Part shown: in pieces, positions 45,216 through 57,680 of the stretch
Layout of the letters: the number at the start of each line of letters is the position of its first letter
Position numbering within the stretch: position 1 is the first letter of the stretch
Assembly: GCF_019112545.1 (NCBI RefSeq)
Contig: NW_025064929.1
Location: 1-64,000 of the forward strand
Reading direction: 5' to 3'
DNA length: 64,000 bases
Source of the DNA: Guyanagaster necrorhizus
Lineage: Eukaryota; Basidiomycota; Agaricomycetes; Agaricales; Physalacriaceae
Notes under the pieces: generated by a model
Seen by the model: the letters and a program-made list of their open reading frames with translations, nothing else
Database searches by the model: none
What the model was told of the DNA's origin: nothing
Position numbers and translations under genes: made by a program

Positions 45216-46040
45216 AATCAGTGATAGAAGTTGGTGAATCCTAAGAAGGATTGAAGCTCCTTCTTCTTTGTTGGTTCTGGCCATTCAGTAACCTCTGCAA
45301 CCTTTATCAGATCTATGTGGATACTTCCTTCACTGATAATGACCCTTAGATACTCCATTTCCAACACTTCAAACTCACATTTCTCTGCTTTGAGATACAA
45401 CTTGTGTTTCCTCATTAACTTCAGAACTTTTTGTACTAGCTTTCAGTGTTTGACTCAATCTCTAGACATAATGAGAATGTTGTCCAAATAGATCATAACA
45501 TTTCCAGTGGTGATGAGATCCTTAAATATATCATTCATCATCCACTGGAATGTGGCAGATGAATTGGTGAGTCTGAAGAACATGACAGTGGGCTCAAAAA
45601 GCCCTTGATTTGTATGAAAGGCAGTCTTCTATTTATTGCCCTCTTTAATGCATACATTGTTATAGCCTCACTGGACATCAAGTTTTGTGTAATACTTGGT
45701 GTTCCTAAGCTTGTCTATGAGCTCTGAATTTAATGAAAGCAGATAACAATTTTTGATCATCATCTCATTTAGCTTTTGGTAATCTTGGACAAGTCAGAGT
45801 TTGCCATCTTTCTTTTTGATGAAGAAGAAGGGCAACACCATTGGTGATTTTGAGGGTCAGATCCATCCACTGGAAAGGTTTTCATTGAGGAACTTGTCTA
45901 ATTCCTTCTGTTCATAATTCTTGAGTGGGTACATCTTGCAATTAAGATTGGCATTGGCATTAGGGATCAACTCAATTGCATGGTCTCATAGTTTAGGTTT
46001 GGGTAGTTCATCAAAACTCTCTTTCTCAAAGAGATCCTGA
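45216..46040 (-). pseudogene. Reverse transcriptase remnant, element F
   Basis: The open piece 45218-45415 (KHKLYLKAEKCEFEVLEMEY) is the thumb side. GKL*LVQDYQKL lies near 45776-45810, with TGA and CAA at the two conserved Arg codons. The region near 45480-45500 holds the DD box (MIYLDNILIMS: Asp to Asn in the second position). Confidence 0.85.
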
Positions 46041-46199
46041 TAGTCCTGAGCCTATTCAGAGACCATTTCTTCTAATGTTTTTTCTTTCTTCATGGCATTG
46101 GCTCTTGCCACAAGGTCATTGGCAGAATGCACAGCTTGAGCATGAAGGGCTTGCTGGATGTCTACCATGAGAATAGTTTTTCCATCCTTCATTTTTTCA

Positions 46200-46630
46200 T
46201 CCCATTGATCTTCTGGATCTTTATTGGGGAGTTTGAAGGGGATTTTCCAGCACTTGCATCAGGCAAAGATGATTTGTCTGATTTTCCAATTGAGTAATGG
46301 ATTATGTTGGATTAACCAGTCATGTCCAAGGAAGATCTCTTTAGTCCCAAGATCCATAATAGCCAGATCAATCTGCTTGGAATAGTCTCCAATGATAAGA
46401 TGCAATTTGACAAATTTGGTAATTGAACCAGCTTGATTTTTTATTCTGTCTGCATTGTATATGAGGATGGGAGCAGCAGTTGCATGAGTTAGAAGTTTGT
46501 GCTTGTTGACAAAAGCATGATTTATTGAGCTACCAGTACACCTGCTATCAATCAGGGCAGTAATAGCATGAGTAGATCAGTTAGTCAAGATTTTGATTTG
46601 AGTCCTGACAGTTAGATCTCATCCTGAGGT
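46200..46630 (-). pseudogene. Protease domain remnant, element F
   Basis: Minus strand ALIDSRCTGSSINHAF: DSG has become DSR as in element A. EIFLGHDWLIQHNPLLNW follows. Confidence 0.8.
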
Positions 46631-46859
46631 TTTGGTGCATTAGACATATTGACATGGTCCTTGGAGTTCATCAAGCCACTCCAGGGCTTAGCATCACTCT
46701 GCCTTCTGTATTTCTTTGATTACTTCATTGATGACTTCTTTGGCTCAGATCTTGTGTACTCAGTTTTTGAGTATGGCTTTTGCCACTTCCTCTGTCAGGG
46801 CTTTCCTGATGGTCCACCAAGTCTATTTGGTGTCAAATAGTTTGAGCCATATAGTGGGG

Positions 46860-48350
46860 GTCTCTCTCTCTGTTCAGCCTATAAGCACTTGAGTTTTCTT
46901 TTCGAGTGATTCATTGGCAGGACATATAGTAGGTGAGGCAGGTATATTTGAATGCATGCATAATTTAGACATATTAGTACCTACAGAGAAACTATTAGTC
47001 CATCCTGTGACTATAGTGCCTGTCCTGCTAAGTCTTTTGGCCAATCCAGTGGAATCACTCACTGGTCAGTCTCATCTTTTATCTCTTCAATCTTTATTTC
47101 CAATCTGAGTTCTTGCTCCTTCCTTTGTAACTCAGTGATCTGAGCCCAGATATCTTCCTGTATTTTACTCTTCTTTGGGCAGTCTTTTGCCATATGCCCT
47201 TTCTGTCTACAGTTGAAACACTTCTCTTCTTTCATTATCTGATCAATGTCTATTAGTTTACCAGTCTCAGTATAAGTCATATTGGTTCTGATCTTCTGCA
47301 TGGTATAGGTTGGCATTGAAGTGCTGAATTTGGAAGACATGCTTTCACTGGACTTTCCATTGGACAAGGAGTTGGCTTTCTTGTCAGGTTATATGCTGGC
47401 ATTTACTGCCTTCTGTCAAAGTCATATCTTGTTTATCTCAATGATCTGATTCTTCCATGCATCATACCCCTTCAGAATATTAGTGCTGATGTCTGAGATC
47501 ATCTTTATATACAAGATGGAGATGCTGAGTTTTAAATACTTGACCATCCTTCTATTGTTGTTGGTACTGTCTCAGACTCCAGCCAGCATTCTCAATTGTT
47601 CTAGTTCATCAAAGTACTCACTGGTGACTTTGTCTCCTGCCATCCATAGTTTCTTCATTTTATTCTTGTGTACTTCTTAGATAGCTGAATCAATGAATTT
47701 GTTGCATACCATCTGTTTGAAGACTGGCCATGAAGAGAACCAATAGTGTTGCTAGGTGGAGAAGTAGAAGGAAGGGGAAATAAGCATCCATCAGTGCTTG
47801 GCCTTGCTCTTGAAGTATGAGGTGGCAAATGCTACCTTGTTTATGTTGGTTTCTAGATATACAATGTATACTTTGAAGTATTGTTCACAGTTGATGAGGA
47901 ACTGGTCAATGTCATCAGATGCCTCCTTGAAGAGGCAAGGAGTTCATAGCAAGTCAGGTTTGCATTGGAGCATGGTAGTATTAGTGAGTAGGGTGCCTAT
48001 CAAGTTTGGGTATTCATTGAATAGTGGTTGATGCTATTCAATTGGCAGTCCAGGGAAGGAATGGAGAGAGTTGTCATTGGTGATGGGGCTTTCTTGTGGA
48101 CTAGCTTATTTGCACATGATCACTCTATTCTTGATGGTAAATCCTAGGCAGATGGTCTTGAGATCATCTTTAACTGGATCTTTTCCTGTGCTGCTCTCTT
48201 CAGCCTCATTGAGAGGTGGCTGTCTGCTAAGAAGTTGGCTGCCTCTGCTGGTCCAAGAGTTTCAGAATCTGACTGGCTGGTAGGTTGGCTAGGGCCAGGG
48301 GTGTGAATACTGAGTTGCTGTGGATCAGATGGATGGAATGGCATATGAGA
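46860..48350 (-). pseudogene. Gag with CCHC zinc knuckle, element F
   Basis: Open piece 47059-47367 with the intact knuckle CFNCRQKGHMAKDC and the downstream helical segment ELQRKEQELRLEIKIEEIKD. Gag-fold pieces reach 48300. Confidence 0.88.
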
Positions 48351-49553
48351 ATTGGCTTTGGTTAGTTCAGGTTGATGATGCCATATAGACAGCTTGCTTT
48401 GGTGCCATGGATGGTATCCATAGCATCAGTTGGATGTTGAATTTTGACTTATAGGCCAGCAGATCAGTGAGTAAGTCTTTGGGGTGTCTTTGATTATAGA
48501 TATCCACTGCATATTTCATGCCTGCATACTGTAGAATTTCCCACTGTTTCAGCAGTTCTGATTAATATATAATTGTCCCATATGTAATGTAAGCTACTTG
48601 GTGTCATGCTATAAATACATTACCCTCTCTTCATAGAGATCCTAGTCTTCTTTCTCTGTGTGCCTCTATATTTCTGCCACTAAAACCTCCTTGTTGACAT
48701 CCTAATTAGTATACTTCATAAAATCTTCCAACCTAAAAGGACCTTTGTCCTCAACCTCATCATCCTTGGTCATTTTCTCCTCTTTCTTGAGGAGAGAATC
48801 ATCAGGCTGGTCAAAGATGCTCTCCACAACCAGTCAGATGGTTGCTAGGAAGCTGGTCATCACATTGAGTATTTGGTCCAGCCTTATTGCTGCTGGTGAT
48901 CTGGATGGGTTGTAAAAGAGTGTTTTCAAGGTCAGGGTGATAGCAAGTGCCTCTATGTGCTCATGCTGCCTCCAGTTCCTCACTATAGACCTTGAAGTTT
49001 GCATAGAACTTAAAGTTAAGGAACTGTTAAGCAATCCTTCTCTCAAGAAATCTTCAGAAGTTGTGATCAGAGATATAGGCATTGAGAGATACTTGAAGCC
49101 CATAAGCATTGAGTATGGACTTGGTGTCCAAATAGAGAGTGTCAGGACTGGGGGTGCAGGCAGCAGGAGAATGATTTCCCCTCCTTGTGGCTTTACTGGC
49201 AGTGATGGGGCTGGCTGGTCCTGCCTATGGGTCAGTCAAGATATTAGACTCCCTAAATAGGGACCAAGTAGACTCTATTTGGAGTTTGTATCTTTCAGAA
49301 GAGGTGGAACCCAGATGGGTGGCCTCACACTTGCACTCCTGTCATTGCCATCTTGCATCTTCTCATTCTTCTTCATATCATTGCTGGGCTTCCACTCTAG
49401 CATGCTTGGTGAGTTCCTCTCTAGCTTGCTCAGGATCAGCCTGAGCTTATTCCTCCTATCACTGCTGCTGCTAGAGAACTGCTGCATCATAATTAAAGGG
49501 GACTCTCAGGTCTTAGTCCAGGAATATCCTTTGAATAATTCTATCTTAGGCTG
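48351..49553 (-). pseudogene. Gag leader region, element F
   Basis: Equivalent of 4461-6626 in A but shorter. The minus ORF at 48834-49109 (MGFKYLSMPISLITTSEDFL) matches A (MGFKSLEMPIFLLVHFEDFS) and G (GYKFLSMPTFSLMHSENSS). No known domain. Confidence 0.6.
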
Positions 49554-50002
49554 TGTTAGGCTCAGATGACATATGACTATAATCACATGATAAATAGATG
49601 CTGTATTGTGTTTATACAATCACATCTGAGTTCACTATTTGTGGATTCTAGCAGTTGTGCCTCAAGGTCAATACTAGTTGACTCAAGATAGAATGGTAGA
49701 ATTAAAGATAGTTTGAGACTGAGAATACATGACATTGTCTATGCTACTTATATACTATTTGTCTCCTAGATAAATATAATACTACTAATTGTGAGCATCT
49801 GTGTTATAGTACTCCTTATCCCAGAGTGTCATGGTTATCTACAAAAGGATGATTGTCTGTTGTCAGAGCATCACTATATGTTATGAGACAATGATTGATA
49901 TGCTGACTAAGGTTGTCCCACAATTCTAAGCACTTGTATTAGATGCTCTGACTAAGCATGAATAGGAGTCAAAAAGAAAAAAATTGTAGGAAAATCATAA
50001 CA
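49554..50002 (-). repeat. LTR shared by elements F and H
   Basis: 449 bp, TGTTAGGCTC to CATAACA. To the left is the start of F, to the right the end of H pol (TTACTCTCTTCTTAAGAC). The R block is diverged here (GATAGTTTGAGACTG). Confidence 0.85.
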
Positions 50003-51290
50003 TTACTCTCTTCTTAAGACTATTGTCTTGATGGCTTAATTTAGGTATAATTCATACTTCTGTATAGCTGTGTCCATGTTTATCTGCTGCTCATTGATCC
50101 ACTGGTTTGATTCTAGACCATATCCTTTCCAACTGACCAGATAGTCAGTGGTTGTGGTCATACCTCCACCCTGTGCTTTGACCCTGTGGGTTCTATAGTT
50201 GAGGATTTGGTTGATTTCATAGTGTTTCTGATTGTCAATAAGGTTGGAGGGTGAGAGTGGCAGTCATTCTTGGTTGGAAAAAGCAGAGATGATGTATAGT
50301 ATTAAGAGTGATTTATTGAATATGTTATGAATGCATTAGTGTAGGGGTAATCAGAGTTTGTAGGCTGATGCACCTATCTTCACAAGGATAGAAAGGAGGC
50401 CAGTTCATTTATCAGTGACTTTTTGCTTTGGACAGGATAGATAGAGATTGGATGTATTCAGCCAGACTTTGTCATTGACTGCATAGTTATAGGCTTGTTG
50501 TCAGTGTTTGTTGTATTGGGCCTTTATAGTGGCAGCCATCTTTTCTAAGGCTGTCTTTGTTTTAAGATGAATCTTCACCATTTCAGCAGCAAAGTTAGTG
50601 GACATGGGCATTAAAGTCTGATGGTGAGAAGTTTGGAAAATGAGGGGATGTTAGCTATGGTTTATGAAAAAAAGGGTTTTTCCAGTTGCAGTGTGGACCC
50701 AGTTGTTATGTTGGAATGCTGTGAGGGTGAGCCATTCAGTCCAATCATCCTGTTGGTAATTAATCAACATGTGGAGATACTTCTCAACTTCTTGATTGAC
50801 CTATTCTGTCTGACTATCTGTTTGGGGGTGATATATGATTGAGGCATTACTGCAGATTTAGAGTAGTCAGTAGAGATCATTGAGGAATTTGGATACAAAT
50901 TAGAGTCCTCAGTCTGAGATAATAACCTGTGGCATAGCATACTTGGCATATACTTTATCCTGAAGGATCTTTGCCCACCCTTTGAAAGAGAGTTCAGTTG
51001 AATAGATGATCAGTAAGATGACTCCTTGAGATATAGAGTTGGCCATTATAGTAGAGAAGGTTGTTTTCTCTTGTAATTCCCTGTTCATAGTTTAGTGATA
51101 TTATGACTCCTTGATCCCATAGGTTGGATTGTTGGATCATGCTCCTGATTCTGTCATGCATTTTCTCCTCTGTTGACATGATCATTGCCTGAAAATGTTC
51201 AGGCCTTAGCAGCACTATTCTGTCATTATCTTCTTTCCTCTGATCATGATCCACCCTTTGGCTTAGAAGATCAGCCTTCTTATTCACCAA
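50003..51290 (-). pseudogene. Integrase remnant, element H
   Basis: Position, and the minus ORF at 50994-51290 (VNKKADLLSQRVDHDQRKED), which marks the RNase H-integrase boundary as in A (ANKKANLLSQRADHNQEGAN). The chromodomain part near 50080-50230 is more degraded than in D or F. Confidence 0.75.
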
Positions 51291-51769
51291 TCCTGCCTTG
51301 TGATATAGAGAGGACTGGTATTCAGATAGTTCTGTTATCCACTGTGCTTGTTATTGATTAAGCTTCTGCAGAAGTCAGAAATATCATAGGTTTTAGTGAT
51401 CCATTCAGACTTTGAAGATTTGTGTGGCTCTGATCAAGTAGTGTCACCACTCAGCTAGAGTGATCATGATGGCTAACAGCTCCTTGTTGTAGATTTTGTA
51501 ATTTCACTCTGTGACACTCAGGGCCTTTAAGAGGAATGCAACTGGTTTCCACCTCCTCTTCTGCTCTTGTGATAGTATGGCTCCAATGGTCTCTTCACTA
51601 GAGTCTGCCTCTACTTGAAACCATCCTTCTTCTGTTGGGATAGCCAGAATGACATTCTCGGCCAGGCATCATTTGAGATCATTGAATGCAGCTTGTTGTG
51701 ACATTCTCCAGGTCCAGAGGGCATTGCTGATAAGTTGTGTCATTGGCCATACAATCTTGCTGTAATCCC

Positions 51770-52570
51770 AGATGAATCAGTGATAGAAGTTGGTGAATCC
51801 AAGAAAAGATTGTAACTCCTTTTTTGTCAGCTCTGGCTATTTGACTACTTTTACTACCTTGACAGGATCCATCCATATAATTCTCTTGCTGATGATGACC
51901 CCTAGACACTCTATCTCCAGTACTTCAAACTTGCATTTCTCAGCCTTGAGGAATAACTTGTGCTTCCTCATCAGAGTGAGGATCTAGTGCATGAGTTGTC
52001 AATGTTCTTTCTGATCCTTTGATATGATCAGAATGTTGTCCAGATAGATAGTCATCCTCTCAGTAGCAATGAGATTCTTGAAGATGTCATTCATCATCTA
52101 TTGGAAGATTGCTGGAGAGTTAGTCAGACCAAAGAACATGACTGTCAGTTTGAACAGCCCTCAGTTTGTTCTGAATGCCTGCCTTCCATTCATCCTCTTT
52201 TTTTATTCACACATTATTATACTCCCATCAAACATCAAGCTTGGTATAGGATCATGCCCCCCACAGTTTGTTCATTAATTCAGAGATGAATGGTAAGGGG
52301 TATCAGTTCTTAATGGTCATTTTGTTTAATTTGCAATAATCTTAGACAGGTTGGAGTTTTCCATCCTTCTTCTTAATGAAGAAGAACAGTGATGCCATTG
52401 GTGATTTGAAAGGTCAGATTTGTCCACTAGTGAGGTTCTTTTCCAAGAACTTATTAAGTTCCTGTTGCTTGATATGACTGAGGGGATATGTTTTGCAATC
52501 TAAGTTGGCATTGGCATTGGGTACAAGTTTGATGGCATGATCTCAGGGCTTCAGAGCAGAAAGTTCATCA
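51770..52570 (-). pseudogene. Reverse transcriptase remnant, element H
   Basis: GKLQPV*DYCKL near 52330-52365: the two conserved Arg codons read CAA and TGC, and the Gln before DY is TAA. LGFTNFYH-like end at about 51785-51810. Confidence 0.82.
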
Positions 52571-52789
52571 AAGCTTTCCTTTGTGAAGAGGTCTTTATAA
52601 TTGTGTGCTCATTCTAATACCATCTCTTTGAACATCTTCACCTCCTTGATCTCATTGGTCTTTGCCACCAAGTCATTAGCATAGTGCATGACATGGACAT
52701 GCAGTGTAGAGTCCACATCTACTGCCAGTATTATTTCCCCATCCTCCATCTCCTCATCCCATTGATCACTGGGGTCAGTGTCTGAGAGA

Positions 52790-53130
52790 GTGAATGGGAT
52801 CTTTTGACATTAGCATCATACAAAGGTTATTTGACTGGTCTTCCAGTTGATAAGAGGGTTATATCAGATCAGCTAATCTTAGCTGAGAAAGAGCTTCTTC
52901 ATTCCTAATTCAGTAATAGCTAAGTCAATCCACTCTGAATGATCCCCAATAGTCAGATGGAGTTCAACAAACTTGATAATTGAACCTGCCTGATTTTTTG
53001 TTCCATCTGCATTGTACATGGTTATTGGAGCTGCAGTGGCTTTAGTGAAGAAATAGTGCCTGTTGATAAAGGCTTGATTGATCAAGCTTCTTGTGCAACC
53101 ACTGTCAATTAGGGCAGTGACAGTGAAGGT
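52790..53130 (-). pseudogene. Protease domain remnant, element H
   Basis: Minus strand ALIDSGCTRSLINQAF keeps the DSG triad. The following NADGTKNQAGSIIKFVELHL segment is open. Confidence 0.82.
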
Positions 53131-53511
53131 AGCTTAATTGGTGAGAGTCTGAATTTGCACCTTGGTCATAAGGTCCTGTTCATATGTCTTCTGCTATCAT
53201 ATAAATCTCTTTGGTTCCTAAAGTTCATCCAGCTATTCTAAGGCTCTCTCTCTTTCTGCTTTCTTCATCCTTTCTATCAGGTTGCTTCCTACTTCACTAG
53301 TTCTGATCTGATGAATCCATCCCCTGAGGATGATAGTGGCTTCTTCTTCTATCTTTGCTTCTTCATGACCTGCCATGTCCATTCAGTCTTGAATGGTTTT
53401 AGCCAGCTGTTAGGGGTCTCTCTATCTGTTTGGCCTATGGGCGACTGAGTTTGTTGATGTGATTCTTTTGGTGCATCAGTAGAGGGAATAATTTGAGGTA
53501 TATTTGAATGC

Positions 53512-54923
53512 TGATATGTAGGGTACATGTTTGGCCCTATAATTTATAAATTCTGTATAACATACTAGAATATACTAGTAACTGAGGACCATTAGCCAGT
53601 AAAAGACTATAGCTGAGGCTCTAAGCTGATAGTCATGCTAGTCACCAATACTAAGTCTAAAAGGGACTTTGTAAAATAACATGGCCTAAGGATAAAAATT
53701 CTAAGTCAGGTTTGAACTTAGAAAAGTTCTGCACCACACTTTGAAAAATACTAAGTCTAAGTTGGACTTAGAAATAGTATCTCAACTGAGGCCAATTCTA
53801 CATGCCACTAAGACAAGTATATTCCAAGACAGCTAGGGGTAATACTATAGCCAGTTGTGAAGTATTGAGTAAAGATAGCATCATCCAGGAGCAGTAAAAA
53901 GAGAGACCCAATGATCTGTGACTAGCACTCTGAGTTTTGACTCAAATGCCTAATTCCAAATTTTCTAGATATCATGTGATCTAAGAGACTTAGAATTGAG
54001 AGGAATAGAGTGGATAGGACTGGTTGACTGGGCCTGACCAGGCCTAATCAATTGAGCTACTAAGAATAACTCAAAGGATTAAAACTCTGGGTAGACAGAA
54101 AGGAGTTAGGTACCCACAGGCACTGTAGGCTTAAAATAAAGCTGTGCAGTGGCCAGGTGGATACAGGCAAGCCTAGGAGAGTCCAGGAGTGCTGCCATTC
54201 TGAGATAATGGCATGATTCTGCTTTAAAACAGAAGAAATACTATTTTGAATGCTTTATTTATAGATTCTGTATCTGTTGTTGATGTATAAAAGAAGGGAG
54301 TGGGGGGAAATAGCAGGCAAGCGACCCGCCCCCACATTCAGGCCTTCTAGCCCACTGTAGCTAGTCTCTGGGACAATGGATTTTGAGTTCTGCTTCGACT
54401 TAGTGATTTATTTAAGTTGCTTTGTCACTTAAAGAGGATTGGATTGGAATAATAACTGTATTTTAGGTTTCAGATTAATTTGAGTTCCAAACTATAAGGG
54501 TTTCAGCATCAGAATACAATTTCTTCAGTTTTGAGGACTGCTAACCAGCCAAGAGTGCAGCTAGTCAAGCCTAAGTGCTTGATAGACTTAGTATTTGGAT
54601 TTTGGAGTTTATTGAGTTTTGGAATATTCAAAGTTGATTTGGAGTGCAATTGTGCACTTATTCTAAGTCCTAATTATACTTAAACATTGCCATAAACTAC
54701 TCTCATGAGTATTGCATCTTTGAAAGCAAGATAGCATTAAATAACTGTCTTTAGTGACTGTTTCTTTGATTTTTACTTAAGACTGCAAGAGTGCTTCTAT
54801 CATACTCAAAACAATTGACCTCAACTGTATTTGGTGACTGTGTATTGAGTGGTTAGGTGTTGGTGTTTGAGAGTTCATTCCTCATTTGCCTCTCTTAGTC
54901 ATTTAGCTGTTACTAAGCACATT
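53512..54923 (+). mobile_element. Solo LTR, family C, with target-site duplication
   Basis: A 1.41-kb insert splits the gag of H: uninterrupted copies (F at 46940-46980) run straight through the same site. It starts TGATATGTAGGG and is bounded by AATGC on both sides (53507-53511 and 54924-54928). A TATA box (54286-54293), G/C-rich CpG-containing DNA after it, and no coding capacity fit an LTR. A partial inverted copy is at 1-311. Confidence 0.82.
54286..54293 (+). promoter_or_regulatory. TATA box of the family C LTR
   Basis: TATAAAAG, followed about 30 nt later by a G/C-rich stretch with retained CpGs (AAGCGACCCGCC at 54318). Confidence 0.55.
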
Positions 54924-55399
54924 AATGCATGTAAATATTACTGTCTACAGAGGGCATATAAGTCCATCCTATGGCTACTTGTGACATACTAATGAGTCAT
55001 TTGGCTGATCTAGCAAAATTGCTTGCTAGTCAGCCTTATCTTTTACCTCCTCAATTTGAGTGTCTATTCCTAGGTCTTCAAGCTCATCTGCCTCCTTCTG
55101 CAGCTCAGCAATCTGAGTCTGAATGTCTTTCTGAGTTTGTTTCTTCTTCAGACAGTCCCTTGACATATGACCCTTCTGTCTGCAGTTAAAACACTTTTCT
55201 TCCTTCTTGAGACAATCTATATCCATTGGTTTCTCACTGCCAGTATAGGTCATTCCTGTTCCAGTTTTTTGGGAAGGGGTCAAGGTCATCATACTGCTCT
55301 TTGGTGAAGATCCTCTCCTGATATTCTTCTCATTTCTGATCTGATGAGGTTTCTTCTGCTTGATTATAATTCTTGCACTAGCTGTCTTCTGCCACAGCC
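54924..55399 (-). pseudogene. Gag zinc-knuckle part, element H
   Basis: Open piece 55026-55292 with the intact knuckle CFNCRQKGHMSRDC and a helical acidic tail (ELQKEADELEDLGIDTQIEE). Cut by the G LTR at 55400. Confidence 0.85.
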
Positions 55400-55867
55400 T
55401 GTTACAATTTTCCTTATTTTATCTTCTTTTCAATGAGTTAACTCCTATTTATGCTGAGTCAGAGTGCCTAGACCAGTGTTTAAGACTGCAGGATAGGCTT
55501 AGTCATCACAACAAGCCTATTTGGTCATTGTCTTTTGATGTGACAGCATTGCCTAATGATGCACAACAGATCTTTTGTGTACAGTAGCAATGCCCAAGAA
55601 CAATGAGCACAACAGACTTGACAATATACAATAGGCAGTTGTATAATTAGCTGTAAGATATACTATATATAAGATAGCTCACTCTCACTGATAATCTCCA
55701 GCTTTAAGCTAAGGTTTATTCATACCATCATCTTGTCAAGCCAATTCTAAGGCCTTGCTGCACAAATGACTAATATTCACATTAAGTGAACTCTGCTGAT
55801 CCACTTGAAGTGTGAAGTGACAACAGTTTATCTTGTGTTTATAGTCACATGCTACTTGGGTCTAACA
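55400..55867 (+). repeat. 5' LTR of element G
   Basis: 468 bp, TGTTACAATT to GGGTCTAACA. Confidence 0.9.
55664..55673 (+). promoter_or_regulatory. TATA box of the G LTR
   Basis: TATATATAAG, 27-36 nt before AGCTTTAAGCTAAGG (55700), the predicted RNA start. Confidence 0.6.
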
Positions 55868-55883
55868 ATTAGCTCAAAGCTTC
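55868..55883 (+). other. Primer-binding site of element G (self-priming type)
   Basis: ATTAGCTCAAAGCTTC follows the LTR directly. TTAGCTCAAAGCT pairs at 12 of 13 positions with AGCTTTAAGCTAA at 55700-55712. Confidence 0.65.
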
Positions 55884-57680
55884 TTCTTTCCTTTTCTTAT
55901 GCACTATAGTGTGGAGGAAACCAAATGCTGTTTATCAATTCATCAGACCTGAACTTTGACTGAGAGTTCTTTGAACTCCTTGCTTTTATCATTAGAACAC
56001 TATTAGGGTTATTGGTGATCATCCAGCTGTACCAGAGACACCAGTCAATCACTGTCTGGGCAATCAGACATTATCAAGAATTTCAACATATCCAACAAAT
56101 TCTATAAAATGTAACCCCTGACTTACCCTTACATGATATTCCTGAATCCCAACAAATATTTTATCAGCCTGCCATGAGCCTCTTACTGAAGCTGGGCCTA
56201 GTGGCATGCATACAGGGGATGTTCAAGAAGAAGAAAGACACCAATACTCTCTCTGACTAGCTAGCAGAAACAGGAACCATCAGATCATAGGATTCTGAAA
56301 CCCTTGGGTCTCTCTCTCTGTCCCCAACTACAAGGACAAGGATCTCCTGGAAGACTTCTTCAATCAGTCTCCATCCTCTGACCATACCACTGCATCAAAG
56401 ACCCCTGAGATTGGCAACCATGCTAGAGATTTCTTTGATTCCCCTTGGGTGGCTCAGGGATCCCACCATGCTAATGCTACAGGACATGACTCACTATATG
56501 CAACACCATCCAGAAGCCCAACCCCTTCCATCCACTCCAGCCACAGTAGCCATGGGGTGAAAGAAAACAATGACATCTCTGATATTATCTTCTCTGAGGG
56601 ACAAACCACCAAGGGAAGAAACAGAATCATACAGAGGTTATTCCCATACTGAGACACCAACCATCCCTTCAACTTTAATGAAGCCTGGCAGCACCATTGG
56701 AAAACCTGAGATGAGCAAGCACAAACCAACCCTGAGCAGATCAGGGAAGGATATGCAGAGTATGCCAGAGTGGAGGCCAAGTGAGAGGCTGAAACCAAAG
56801 AGTACAACTGGCAGCATCAGAAGCAGCAGTGTGAGGCAGAGGCTGCATACCTTGGAAGCAGATCCTCAGGCTGGTACAAACTCCAGTCTGACCTATCAAC
56901 TCCTGTCTTTAGAGAGCCTAGCACTATAGATACCAACTCATGGGCCTCTGGGCCCTGAGAAGTCCTTACAGCTGATGAAGCCAGAAGCTGAGGAGATGGA
57001 GAAATCCCTTCTCCACCTCAGGATGATGTCCCTCACACCACCACCTGAGCTATGTCACTCAAATATCTCTCTCTCAGCTGAACCCCCACTCCAGACACCA
57101 CTCTTAGAGATGATGAGTCTATTCTCAAACACTATAGGCTACAAGTTCCTCTCAATGCCCACATTCTCACTCATGCACTCAGAGAATTCCTCAGGAGTAG
57201 AGTCACCCATCAGTTCCTTGATAAAAGATTCTACAGAAACTTCTATGTCTATAGTGAGAGACTGGAGGTTGTGTAAGCAGCAGAAAGTAACTGATACAAT
57301 GTTACTATTGGATCCTGTCTCCAAGCAACCTATAGCCCAGCCCTAACTCCTTCAAGCCCCATTTCTGAACCCAGCATCCAGCCAGAGCAGCAGATCAATA
57401 ACAACAGTATGACTGCACAAGAAAGGGGAGAGTATCTACAACTCACTCATCACCTCCCTCCTCAAGGGTGCAGAGGACAGAGATGATGAGGTCAAGAGAG
57501 ATGAGAACACTGAAAGTGGCAGAGTATCTCATGGTGACAGAAACATTCAATACTTTTATCTGGAAGACACTGATGAGGAAGTGCTGGAGGAGAAGATACA
57601 GAGAGCATGAACTGAAGAATACCAGGAGCTATATAAAGCAGGAGTAACATTTCTATAGCACAATGCCAACTGGTTGGTGT
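55884..57680 (+). pseudogene. Gag leader region, element G
   Basis: Plus-strand pieces at 56449-56652, 56570-56929 and 56975-57346 (GYKFLSMPTFSLMHSENSSG). These correspond to the leader pieces of A and F. The acidic end (DTDEEVLEEKIQRA near 57570-57610) matches the acidic part of A. Function unknown. Confidence 0.6.

Larger units (their letters stand above)
42662..50002 (-). mobile_element. Chromovirus element F, full-length structure
   Basis: LTRs at 42662-43127 and 49554-50002 flank a complete domain order on the minus strand: gag leader, gag, protease, reverse transcriptase, RNase H, integrase and chromodomain, 7.34 kb in all. This is the most complete copy, but every domain has stops. 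The 5' LTR (49554-50002) is directly followed by the pol end of element H, so both elements share it. Confidence 0.9.
50003..55399 (-). mobile_element. Chromovirus element H, 5'-truncated
   Basis: Minus strand: integrase and chromodomain 50003-51290, RNase H to 51760, reverse transcriptase 51770-52570, protease 52790-53130 and gag from 53400. Gag is split by a solo LTR at 53512-54923 and resumes at 54924-55399. It is cut at 55400 by the LTR of element G, so the gag leader and the 5' LTR are missing. Confidence 0.88.
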
